DNA from: Capitulum mitella
Lineage: Eukaryota > Arthropoda > Thecostraca > Pollicipedomorpha > Pollicipedidae
Assembly (NCBI GenBank): GCA_030062745.1
Contig: CP099848.1
Location: forward strand, 12,747,568 to 12,811,567
DNA: 64,000 nucleotides
Reading direction: 5' to 3'
Below the pieces are notes generated by a model, which saw nothing but the letters and a program-made list of their open reading frames with translations, searched no databases and had not been told where the DNA came from. Numbering within the stretch: the first letter of the stretch is position 1; each line of letters opens with the position of its first letter. The position numbers and the translations under genes were made by a program. Shown piece by piece: positions 1-11,500 of the stretch.

Positions 1-85
1 GGTGATCACCAGCACCAACATGCCTTTTGGTGTCAGGACTATATTTTTTATTAATATATATATATATATATATATGTATACATAG

Positions 86-140
<55 letters not shown>

Positions 141-3100
141 GGATATTTTTATCTGGTCAGTATTATCGATTCTTCTTCATTTCAGTTTGCTGCATTACGC
201 TTAGTGTTAAAGTTCAGTGCACACGCTTTATTCGAGCTCGTTGCGTATTTTTCCATGAACATGGATAGGACATCGGTTTGCCGGTACGCCTGCTGGCTCC
301 GGACATCCTAAGGCCAAATGTTCTTGAGAGACTACACCTGCTCTGCAGGTGTTGGGTCTTACAGCTGCAGGTCATGCCTAGAGCAGGAAAGTTCGTCTTA
401 TCCCTGGGCCACGCATTGCTCCTCGTGCCCAGGTTACGAAATTTACCTTGTGTTCATACGTGTCTAGTTTAAACATGCAGTTTCTTTTCGTAACTGACCT
501 GAACGACGGTATTTACGCAAGTTTCTTTGGACCGGGTATACCGCAAATACAACTGCATTCTGTTAGACATCAGAAATGAATCAGAAGATTTAAAGAGCAT
601 ACCTCTTTTTTGTCTGACCGTTTAGGGAAAAAAGAAAATGATTTCGGTGAGTGGCGCTTGCTTGACAGACGTCACCAACCCACAGAGAAATGCAATAAAC
701 TTAAGTAAGCGTTGTTTGAGTCTTTCGTGTGTATTTAGACACGCCTACCTGGGAGAAGTAAAATCTCCTTTCTCAAGCTTATTTTCAGTGTAGCTCGCAA
801 ACGAAGCGATGCGCTAGACGATTTTTGCGCATCTTCAGATTAACAGTTTGCGTATTGTTGAACAAATGCGAAAGTCGTCGGGAAAGGTTGTCTTGTCATG
901 CACGGTCTTTTAAAGTGGAACGTTCTGTCAGCTGACTACCGGGGAGTGACAAAACTTTGCAGCTAACTGACAACGATGTTGATTTTTACTATTGTCGGGC
1001 GTAACAATTTTGGCCTACGCACCCGACAAGAGGGGGAGGGCTGCCATCCTCTGCCTATTTCGCTCCTAACTGAGCGACAAAAAACGAGCATGTAGAACGC
1101 ACCTTTTTTATTCAAATGATACTTCATCCGACCATTTCAGGTTACTCGATAAGTTCTTAGGTCAGAGCAAAAGACAATATCACATCGTTTGGCGTCTTCA
1201 ACATCATCGGAATCATTAAATAAGGATAACAGTAAAGAGGTCTTTAAAAGATTTTGTTGTAACTAACTAGTGTTCGGATTGATAAGTCGTAGTCAGTGGC
1301 TATTTTTCTATGAACCAAGATCTAGTCAATTTAAAGTCAGATGTCACAGTTATATCTTAAAGCGCTAAGGGTGTCAAAAAGTATCCTTTATTGATTACTG
1401 TAATACCAATTTATAACAAAAGATACATTAATAAACGGAATATGAATAGAAATATAACATAATGAAACTGACAAATTGTAGGCAAAATGAAAACAAAAAC
1501 AAAGATGAATTACGAAAAATAACCAACGTAAAAGCTAATTTCCGATGTCGTGCATTTTTCATTTCTGATTCAAATTAGGTAGTTTTCCGAATTTAGCAAA
1601 CATGTCTGGAAATTTGTGAAATCTCAGAGATTATTCCGAATTGCATGTTAAGCATCATGTACAGCGTAGTGGCGTGGCCAAAACGGTTCCGTCAAGCAGT
1701 GTCAAACTTAAAGGCAAACAAGTCAACAGCTTACTGAAGCGACCACGCGATCCAGAACCATTCGGAGGGCAGCAGACTTCAAGTGTATATTACCACAAAA
1801 GCAGTTCATGCACCAACTTCAACAAGAATGTGATTTTCAAATGGACCAGGCAATTGGAGCGGAGGAACGGGCATGAACAGTGTGAGACTGTGAGACAAGC
1901 TACAGTAAAAATTATTTTAGCGGATTATATCAAGTTATTCCGAGTATGATGTATGCTGTCCCTTCCCATTATCCATTCATTTGATTGCTACCCAGGTAGT
2001 CGCTAAGACCTGTTCCTTTTCCGGTAATAATGATTATAGATAGGTACTGTTCATGTTATATCATTTAGCAGGGATGCTGGCTCTACGTTTTACGATTAAG
2101 CCCGCTTTCCAAATTACTGTGTGATAACGAGCGAGACCGAAGGCTGGATGAGTCATATTTCAGTTAGCAGAAAAGTCAAGTTGAGCTGTTGCTTTGCTCG
2201 GCCGTGACGATCTCTCGAGGTCAATAACGTCGCAACCAACGGGTACCGAATCGTGAAATTTTCAAGAGAAAGTAGCTCAGTTCTTTACATTTTATGTGCC
2301 TGCATTCACAATGCGTTAGCTCTTGCGTGTATGCTCTTTCCTCCACATACTTATTCCGGGTGTAATGTTTTTAGTCTTAGGCCTGTTTTTTTCACGGATG
2401 TCTCTGAACCGCTCATTAATGGGAGTCCACAATATCATGGGCGCTTGCGACACTTGAGCTTATAGTTTCTTGGATGCAAAATGTCGCAAAGTACTGTCAA
2501 AGGTCGAAGAATACCTGTCCTTTAATATCGTAAAATGGATAAAGGTAAAGTAATGATGCAAGCAGCAACGAGGTACGTGTTGCTCGTCATGCGTCCCAAG
2601 AGGCATGTTACAAGTTTATACAGCGCAGTAGAGTTCTTTAAAAAAGAGTACGTTTCAAGTTTGTGGGATTACGACCACTGAGAGGCTTTGTGGGGCGCAT
2701 AGCGACCGAGACCTTAAGTTCGCTTCTTTGTAAATTCGAAAGCATCTTTGTAATACTTATGGCACATCACGTCCACTTTGTGCATTTTGCAATGCAAACG
2801 AATATTTGGCAAACTATTTCAGTATTCCGCATCCCTAGAAACTGCGAGTTTATGGGTCACACGCAACCATGATATCGTTCTGTGCGTTGTCATTACTGGG
2901 CAACTAAAAAATGTCTTGGAGTAAAGACATTTTCTCCGAATAGTCATGCGAACGGAAGAGCTCGCATACTAACACAATGTGAATGCAAATGCTTAAAATT
3001 TAAAGAACTCGGTGATCTTCCAGGGGCAATTTTAGGATTCTGTACCCAGTGGTTGCGGACTTTAAAGCTCCCAGAAAGCATAACGCACGGGCCGAGCCAG

Positions 3101-3690
3101 CCAGCCAGCCACTCATTTTTCGTTGCTAACCAGGTGACTCAATCGGCCTACGGCCTCCCTCGTAATAAGAGACTCGCAGAGCTGACGGAGATGGTTTGGC
3201 TCACATCCTTTGAGCATTTCTTCTTATTCTGCATGCATCGCATTGATGCAAGAACCAGACATTTGATGGTCATTTTAAGGGAGGGGTCTGTTGTTGCGAT
3301 TCGCCATCCTCAAGCCGAATTTATAGCCCTGTCGCAGGACTATCTGTTGATAAACTGGAACAGTGACCTGGGTCCAGGCATTTAAAGTTTGATAGCCCGT
3401 GTACATCATTTTTTCCCACGATGTTCTCCTTTTGCACAGAACAGGCCCGCGAAACACAAAGGAATGAAGGAAATTGAAATGATTTTGGTCTGACAATTGT
3501 CTCTGGTAACTACAGTGAATAAGCATGTCCCTAATGCCCTAGGGACACAACTAATTATTGTTCAGGAAAGAATTACAGTCAAGGGAAGACGTACCATACT
3601 GCGAACTCCGCATTGATTTTGGAACGGAGATGCATCGAATCAACTTCAGCGTATAACTTCGGCCGCATACTGTGGCTTGATTTTGAGTTT
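1..3690. other. Upstream intergenic DNA, no gene recognised
   Basis: Apart from the (TA)n tract near the left end this stretch holds only short open frames. None has a recognisable domain, GC-rich codon bias or a supporting splice pattern. The longest (2882-3385, 167 codons) has no hydrophobic or motif structure that I recognise and looks like chance. Composition is AT-rich, like the introns further right. Confidence 0.5.
53..137. repeat. (TA)n microsatellite
   Basis: Alternating TA dinucleotides run for about 85 bases. They are interrupted near the middle by a short stretch with GTATACATAGATA. It is a simple-sequence repeat and may be misassembled in length. Confidence 0.9.
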
Positions 3691-3694
3691 GGAA

Positions 3695-3765
3695 GCTGGG
3701 GTAGCTCAGTCTTGGGTTAGAGCATTTGCGCCCCCTCATTTGCATGAGAGCGGGATAATAACAAG
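3695..3765 (+). repeat. tRNA-like segment with A box (SINE head or tRNA pseudogene)
   Basis: Bases 3702-3723 read like a tRNA D-arm: TAGCTCAGT, then TTGGGTTAGAGC, with GCTC and GAGC able to pair. This fits the internal A-box consensus of RNA polymerase III genes. No B box (GGTTCRANNCC type) or complete T-arm follows at the expected distance, and the acceptor stem does not close. A functional tRNA is therefore unlikely. A tRNA-derived SINE fragment or decayed tRNA gene is the better reading. Confidence 0.4.
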
Positions 3766-4009
3766 GCCAAAGACCAGAACCTTTCCCCGACCACCCGACC
3801 AGGTCACCACACTTTCGCCAAACGCCATTTAGAAGGGCCTCTGGGCTGTGGCGAAGACCCGGACAGGCGTGTGTTATTTACAACCCGCGCAGCACGCTGC
3901 AATGAGTTCCGGTTTAATCCCTGCTGGCACTGTCCGGCGTCCATCCGAAGTGCCTGGGTCCACCAGCACCCGCCATAAAATCCACCGATCGTCATTCTGA
4001 GCCGCCGTG

Positions 4010-4480
4010 ACTTTACGGCCCGCCGGCGGGCGCGCGGTCCCAGCGGGCGGCCACATCCGCCCTCTCCCTGCGCCGGCGGGCGGCTCCGCTCGAGCCGGAT
4101 CTGGCCGGGCGGCGCGGCGGCGCCCGCGGCGGCCGCGGCGGCCGACCCGTCGCCGCCGCCGCAGGGATTACCGGAGACGGCGGCGGGATTAGACCGTCAC
4201 CGGCGACTGACCGGTCCGACCGGTTGCCGGCTCCGGCTCGCGGCGGCAGAGGAGCCCGGCAAGGGTGGAGCCGCGCCGGCGGTGCTGTCGTCGGCAGCTG
4301 CCGCCGCTGTCGCCCAGCCCTGCCGCTCCAGCCCCACCGGATCAGTTTCTCGCCGCTCCAAGTCGCCACCCCCCCCCCCACGTCAGCGGTCTGGCGCACG
4401 CGCCTCAGCCCGGCCACGCGCGGCGCCGATTAGCCGGCAGGCAGAGGTGCGCGTGAACCACGAGCGGATTAGCGCAGCTG
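4010..4480 (+). promoter_or_regulatory. GC/CpG-rich block, possible promoter or 5' UTR region of the exchanger
   Basis: This is the most GC- and CpG-rich non-coding stretch left of the gene, with runs such as GGCGGCGCG and a poly-C tract near 4370. It lies about 0.9 kb before the start codon. A pyrimidine-rich acceptor-like site ending CTCAG at 5359 lies 17 bases before the ATG, so a non-coding first exon in this block spliced to 5360 is plausible. No TATA box is seen. Several open frames exist on both strands, but they follow from the lack of AT-rich stop codons. This is inference from composition and position only. Confidence 0.35.
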
Positions 4481-5376
4481 CCGTCACGTGGCGCGATGAT
4501 GGCAGGGTAACACTCCCTGGCCGGCTGATGGAAATTACAGGACGCTGCAGTAAGACCGGGGCGGGGTCAATTGCGCTAATAGTCGACACGCAACGATTCG
4601 TCCTCCGACGTTTGCCATTCCTCTTCGGTGGGAGGATTTTCAATCAGGATTATTACTGCAAAGGAGGGACTGGTTTATCGGGTGCCACTCAACCTGTCTG
4701 AATCGGTGAATTTGGCCGTTGATGTCATCTAGCATTCCACGATCAAAACATTGATCATAATCGCGTGCTCCTTAAAGGCTAATTTCAGGCGTACCGGCAG
4801 GTAATATTTTAGGAAGATTTGTACATAGCGTTTCACGTTCTTGAAAGTTTGTCACTTGAGCGTGTTCTTATACAAATATGGACCACGTTGTCAAGACCAC
4901 AAGCTAATAAAGCATGCATGGGACTTTCGTAGAGGTTACCTTGTCTGCTTCGCATGCTGAACTTGTTTCGCCTTTTTAATCTTGTTCAAATATGAGAGAA
5001 CCGTTTAAAATCTTAAAGCCTTGATAAACAACACAACTGAGAAGCTTCCCGTGCTGTCTCCCCTCTATGAAATAAACGAAACTGAGACATCGCTACGCAC
5101 CGGAAGTACGGATTACCAGTCTGAGTAAAGCTGTAGGATAAGCTCACTTATTGCGCCCACAGCCCTGACTTTCCGTCACACTAACCTGCCGGTTTACATC
5201 ATGCCGATGAACCCGCACGGTGGATCCGCCGGCCGTTGACCGGCCTGCTCCCTGCGGTTCTCCGGGCCAGTTTACCACCCGCGTACTCTGCAGCTCCCGT
5301 GAGCGTCGTCTCAGGTTTCCTGGAGGCCGACTGACACCCTGCTCGCCACATTTCTCAGGCTCCGCGCGGCGTCACC

Positions 5377-5542
5377 ATGATGAGGACGGCGCGGCGGCGG
5401 CAGATGGCGGCCTGGCTGCCGCTCGGTCTCGTCATCGCGTGCTGCGCGGTTCCGTCCGCGCAGGGCTTCAGCCACGGACAGTACTGGGCGCGGCAGATCA
5501 AGAAGCGCGCCGCGGTCCTGGAGACGCACGACACGATCGCAG
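5377..5542 (+). CDS. NHE exon 1: start codon and signal peptide
   Basis: This exon encodes residues 1-55 plus one base. Two ATGs stand in tandem at 5377 and 5380; the context CACC-ATG favours the first. An Arg-rich n-region is followed by a hydrophobic stretch (about residues 10-26) ending in Pro-Ser-Ala-Gln-Gly, a typical cleavable signal peptide as in NHE3-type exchangers. The exon ends at the donor GTGCGT (5543). The acceptor-like CTCAG at 5359 suggests the transcribed exon may begin at 5360. Confidence 0.85.
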
Positions 5543-8500
5543 GTGCGTCCGACGCTGCCAACCAATGTCTGCCGACGTTGTCCGACTCTGACTGCTCGAC
5601 CACGCTTTTTTTAACAGCACACTGAGCTGGCTTACGCCTTATTTCGGATGCGATAGTTTGAAGGGTTTGAAGAAAGTAGAGCTCCTTTGTTTGCTGGTTG
5701 TGGTTTGCACGATGCTGGTTGCAATCTCACTTATGCACTCTTGACTAGCAATACCATGTAACATGACAAATTTCACATATGTTTTATTCCACTCTGTTCT
5801 TTAAAAGCGGAACTGTATTCCCCATGGATTGATTGGAGTTCTGGAGCCCCTCACAAATATTTACAATCACCACTAGTTGTCATGATATTTACCCTGACTG
5901 CCTAGAGCTTCGGCGATGTCCTAGAAGTCGTGCAAACCGCCACTGGGGCCTCAGTGACCCGCAACAGCTCCAGTGGCCCGTGTCAGTTTGATCAATGCGT
6001 CGTCTCCCCAGCCGTCAACACTCCATTCTTCAACGCTCTGTGAGCACGGTACCCGAAGTCCCGCAAATGTTGACGATCTTTGCGAAGCGCAGTGACCTAT
6101 TAAACCCTATTCGCGTAGTGGGACCTCAGAGGCCCCCTCCTGTTTTTGCTCGCCATTTTCAGGATTTTTTACCCGCCCTGACTGAGAGGGGGGAATTGAC
6201 CGCCCTTAGCTTTTTCAGAGATTGCGAAAGAACGATATTTTGTGCACCTTTTGCCTAATCATTTTTACACCCTATGTCAAAATTTTGGCCTGAGGCCAAG
6301 TGAAGTGAACTTATGTCCAAAAAAAGTTAAGCACCCTGTATCTTTTCGGGAAGTATGCTATCACAATGAAACTGTCAGAGATTAGAAATCTTGATAGGTG
6401 CAACCTATCTGCTACCCAGTTTTTCCGGAAGTTTCCGGGTCATTGACCGAAGGTTAAGCCCATTTTCAAGACTTATTGTTTTCTGGATATTGAGAGATTT
6501 TTTTGTAACATTTCTGGTGTGGAGGGGTGCAGATATCCAGTTACCGTCAATGGGTAAGGTATCAGTGATTTTCAGTCATTGACCTGGAATCAGGTCACAA
6601 ATAACTGTTACTAGCCAAAATGCACCGTCGTCAAAATCGGCGATTTATTTCTCAGAACGGGTAGAAAACGGCACAACTGGCTTGCATATCTGCAGGTAAT
6701 GCCAAGAAGTTCAAAAAGTTGAAAAATAACATGTTTTCGAAATAAACGGGCTCTCCCGATTAAAGTTTTGTCGATGACGTAGATTAACAACTACTGAATT
6801 TGTCCAGAATTCAAGCAAGAGAAACCATCACAAGGACCACTAGGATTAAGAAATATTACATAAAAAGACCTATGTCGCGAAAATAATGAAACGCTAAAAT
6901 TAGTTTCCGATAATTCCATACAGCTTTCGGCTACGGCGCTCGTCGGCAGCTGGCGCGGCCGAAATCCGAGGAGTTTTTGGTTTCTCGAGGGGTTAGGACT
7001 GTTGGGGTTCTTCCCGTACAAGAATCTTGGCACGAATGCATCCACAAAGGACAATGGAAAATTATGTCCCTGGGCCACATTATACTGTCGCGTTCACCTG
7101 CCTCATGATATTGCTGGTGTCGGACATACTGCAATATTGACCAAATGGTTCGATAGCTGTAAACAATTCACAATTTACATTGGTCCTTTAGACGAGTTTT
7201 TTCCATCCGTTGCAAGGCCGTTTTAAGTACTGTTTTTGCAATATGTCATGACGGTTTGGATGCCTTATCTTCGTCTTGGTTGGCTGTTAACACGCGCACT
7301 GGAAGGGAGGGTCTCTTTGTGCCTCCCCACCTGTTTTTCTTGAATAACTCGAGAACGGATCGGAACTGGTTGCTGCTTCTTTGTGACATTTATGGCAATT
7401 GAATAAGTTGTCGATTGACGCAGATAAATCCCAAATCGGCCTGAAATACTTGAAGCTGTAAGCATTTGAAGTCAAGCAAACATAACGAAAACGACTGTTG
7501 TCGCTGACAAATGGGAACTTTGTAAAAGAACCAGCATTCTACCTATGAGTACCGTTTGAACACAATCACTCCGCGTCATTCGAGCATAAGTGATGGATGT
7601 ACAAAGATCAAAGTCAGGGGTCAGTAAGGGTCAAGGCCATCAAAGGTCAAGGTTATTTAGCTTGTGACCTGATCCAGATTTACTTTGCCACATGTCGGTT
7701 TGTATGAAATATGCATTCAAGGGCCCTAATAAAAACGTATGTGCGCACACTGATAGGCTTACATATATCAGGGTCAGTGAAGGCCAAGGTCATTAAGGGT
7801 CAAAGTCAAATATCTTGCGACCTGGTTCAGATTTGTCTTTCGACATGTCGATTTCTATGAAACATGCATTCAAAGGCCCTAATAAAACCACGTTTGGCAC
7901 ATTGATGCTCACATGTATATGCATATATACATATACATACGTACATGAATATAAGCGGCTGAAGTGACGAAATGCGCCGATAGCGACTACCTTCATTGAA
8001 AATACGTCAAAAGATACGTGTAGCGCCCTTATTTACACTCAAGCTATCCCGTGTTGCTCCAAATCTGATCTGGAAAAGATGAAAAAATGACGCCATGGTC
8101 AATGACCTGACATGACCTCGGCCTGAAATCTTCAGTGAAGACGCCAAGTGAATGGACATTGTGGTATTCCACGTTTTAACAGCCAAGCAAACACTCTTTG
8201 CCCGTTTCGTTCGAAAAGTCGTACAGAATGCCCTGTACGGGCGATAGTGTCCAAAGTTGACCTTTTCCACCCCATTTGACGTTGAAAATATTGGTCTAAG
8301 GCCATGCAAATTGCACACAATATAAATCATTATGATCCCATCCCTTCCACAAAATTTCATGTTTCTAGCTCTTTCTTTTTCCGAGATCGGAGGGTGGGGG
8401 CACTTTTGTGCTCCCATCCAGTGCGCGTTAGCGCGAAACCCCTTCCACTGCGCGGGTTAACCCCATTCCCGGCAGGGGGGCTAAATCCGCCCCCCTCAGG

Positions 8501-11500
8501 TTTTTTGCTTGCCAATTCCAGGCTTCTTGACGCAGCTTTACGAAACTTGGTGACTTTTCCTAGCTATCCTTTCTACGCGCTGTGACAAAATTTCACGATT
8601 CTACTTTGCTCAGGAGCGGAGCCAGGCAACGTTTTTAGGAGGAACCTCAGGTCATTTTTGGCCATGTTGAGGGTAAAAGGAAAATGTCCGCCAAAAACAG
8701 AGTTTTTAAGATACAACTTAAAACTTTATATGGATGTATAGCTTAATAGTTGGGTAATGTGCACAAAAAATTCTGTTTATCTGAGGTCACTTTACAAGGT
8801 CAGGTCAAAGTCAAAAGTCAAAATTTGTTTTTTTGCAATAATTTCGGCGCTGTTTCTTCAAATGCCAAACCCGGAATATATATGACGTAGAAAGGTACCC
8901 TCTACTTGTGTACCAAGTTTCAGTCTGATATCAGGTCGGGTCACGGAGCTATGACCTAAAATGTCAGTGCGCGTACCTTATATCGCAAAAGCAATTTTTA
9001 TTTTAAATTTTGAAATTTTTGGAATAGAGTGAATTCAGGTGATTGAGAACGTTTACAGTTAGTATCAAATGCACACGAGATCATTCCAGGTGACTCCAAG
9101 GTCACTGGAGGTCATTTAAGGTCAAAGGTCACAAGTTGATCTGAGAAACGTGTGACCATGACAGTTCCCCTTTTTCATGTCCCTGGCACCGCCTATGCTA
9201 ACATTATACCAACATTGCAATACGATTTGTACTTCTTTAGCATAGCATGACTAGCAGAAGCCAAAAAAAGTGTTTTTACCTTTTTTGTTCATTCAGCTGT
9301 TGGAAAGTTAATCCTTCTATTTTTGAAACCCTGTGAACGCCATGAATTTTCTCAAAATTTCAGATTTGTGGACCCATGGTAAAAGCCTTATCCATAATCT
9401 CTCGATTCATGCCAGTTTCATTGAAATCGGTCCATAAACGACGGAGTTATAAGAAGTCCAAAAGTACCCCCCATTTCGACATTTTTGTCCCCCTGTATCC
9501 ACAAATTTCGAAATTTCGAAAATTTCCTTTTATAAAAGTGTAGTTCACGTGACGGCAAATCGATTGCCGTTTGTTGCGATAAAATCGGACGAGTAGTTCT
9601 CGAGATCTCAGGGGGGGCCGAATCCGCCCCCCTGCCGGGAATCGGCCATACCGTCTAGCCCTCCGGGAATAGGGTTAATCAGACAGTGGCGAGCTCGTTT
9701 TGCTAATACAGCTGCAAAAACTGACTTTCATCTGCATCATGATGCTGGCCTCTTCCTCATCACTGATAACACAGATTGCGTGGATCTCAAAGTACGACAG
9801 TGGAGCCTTAACCACCTGATCAATTACACAGCCTGATTACTAAAAACAATCACTACTGCACACGTGGTCATATTACGGATAGCAAATGCAGTAGTACATG
9901 GGTATGTCAAGTATGCTTTGCCAGCGTCGAGCATGTTTGCGTGAACCGCACATTGCCTGACTGATCCTGCTTTTAGTCCTAATTTACCAAGAAACTGGCA
10001 CGAGACGTGTCTGTGAGCGGTTAACATCAATCGTTGTCTGCTCCGGCACTGTGCGCCGGCGTACGGCCGTTCACCTGTACACAGAATAGACCGGCCGGGC
10101 TGCAGAACCTAATCACGGAAATGGCGCATCCTGATAACGCAACCGAGAAACGCGAAACGTGGTGTGCTCCGGAGTTGTCACCAGTGGTGCCTGCTGGTGT
10201 CGCGAGAGCGCGGGATGCCTGGCTCGTGTTCCGCGCTTCGCCACCGGTGGTGCCTGCCGGTTTCACTGGGATCAAATGGCGCAGTGGAAATGGCGTCGGG
10301 TGCGTGTCCGAGATACCTTACATCCTCTGTGTAGCGGGGATGCGGTGCTGCCGGCAGGCCAACTTGAAAATATTCCAGAAACGCGTGCCACCTGTAGCGA
10401 AACCCTCCCACGCCCGGCGTTCCTCAGACCTGACCGGTTTTTGCGCTCTGTGCAGCATGTTTGTTACTCGTCACCTAGAGCGGCGGTGATGGTAGGATTA
10501 TTTGGACTTGCTGCGTCAGCCGCGCGATCGACGACACTGCACGAACGGGCGCAAACACCCGCGTGGTGACGGCGTCACGGGCGTGACGTTCGTCTCCGAC
10601 AGCACTCTGAAGAAATTACGCCGACGCCCGATGTTTATGGGAGGGAGTGGGCCACCTTAGCGGCTTAGCAGGGTTTACAGCGACGCCGTCCTCCACCGAC
10701 GGGGCGTCCTTGTCGCCGCTGTCAGCGAAACACGGTGGTGCGAAACCACGCGGTCGGCGGTGGAACCAAGCCGCCGACCGCGTGGTTTTTGGCGTTGTCT
10801 GCGACCGGCAATCACTCGACTGCCAGCGCTGTATAACCTTTATGTTTCTACCCGAAACACATTGGCAGGCTTAGAAGTGAGCAGCGTCCGGCCACAAGCG
10901 CGACCGTTTGCCCAGTGTTGCTCCTGAATATAGTTACGATTTTGGTGAATCACGCCTCTTTGGACTTTTACAGACCCATGTACAATGCAAATGCTTGGAT
11001 AGTCCTGTGTCATGTCAACATCTTCACTCACCAATTCATATGCCACCACTTTATGGTGCTGTGCAAGGGAAGATCCCTTCGCGAATTTGGCAAAATCCCG
11101 GCGTCAAACACGCCCCGCATCTCTCACCTACCGGCTCGAGGCCCCCCCCCCAGATAACCTCGAGGGCAGACGGACGTCCGGTCGAGACGTTTGATATTTC
11201 TGGCGGCGGCTTTGGGCGCACCATGCAGGGCCATGGGGGGGGGGGGGCGGAAGGAAGCGGGCAGAGATAGGGCGACGACAGTGGCAGCTGCATCGCTGCG
11301 CACTCTGTACCGTTGGATGTGGGCGTAACAACCAGGAAAAGCTGGGGGATGGAGGGGGAAGGGGGAGCACGGGGGGATTTTGAGGCGATTCGTTTCGTGT
11401 AACGCCACAAAACGAAAGGAGAAAGCTGTGGAATACGTGGGAACGTGCGTCCCTGCGCCGTCATCTCTACCATTAGGCCGTCGGACGCCGAGAGTTACCA

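Noticed and set aside
2882..3385. 167-codon open frame
   Set aside because: No motif, no codon bias like the NHE exons, no supporting signals.
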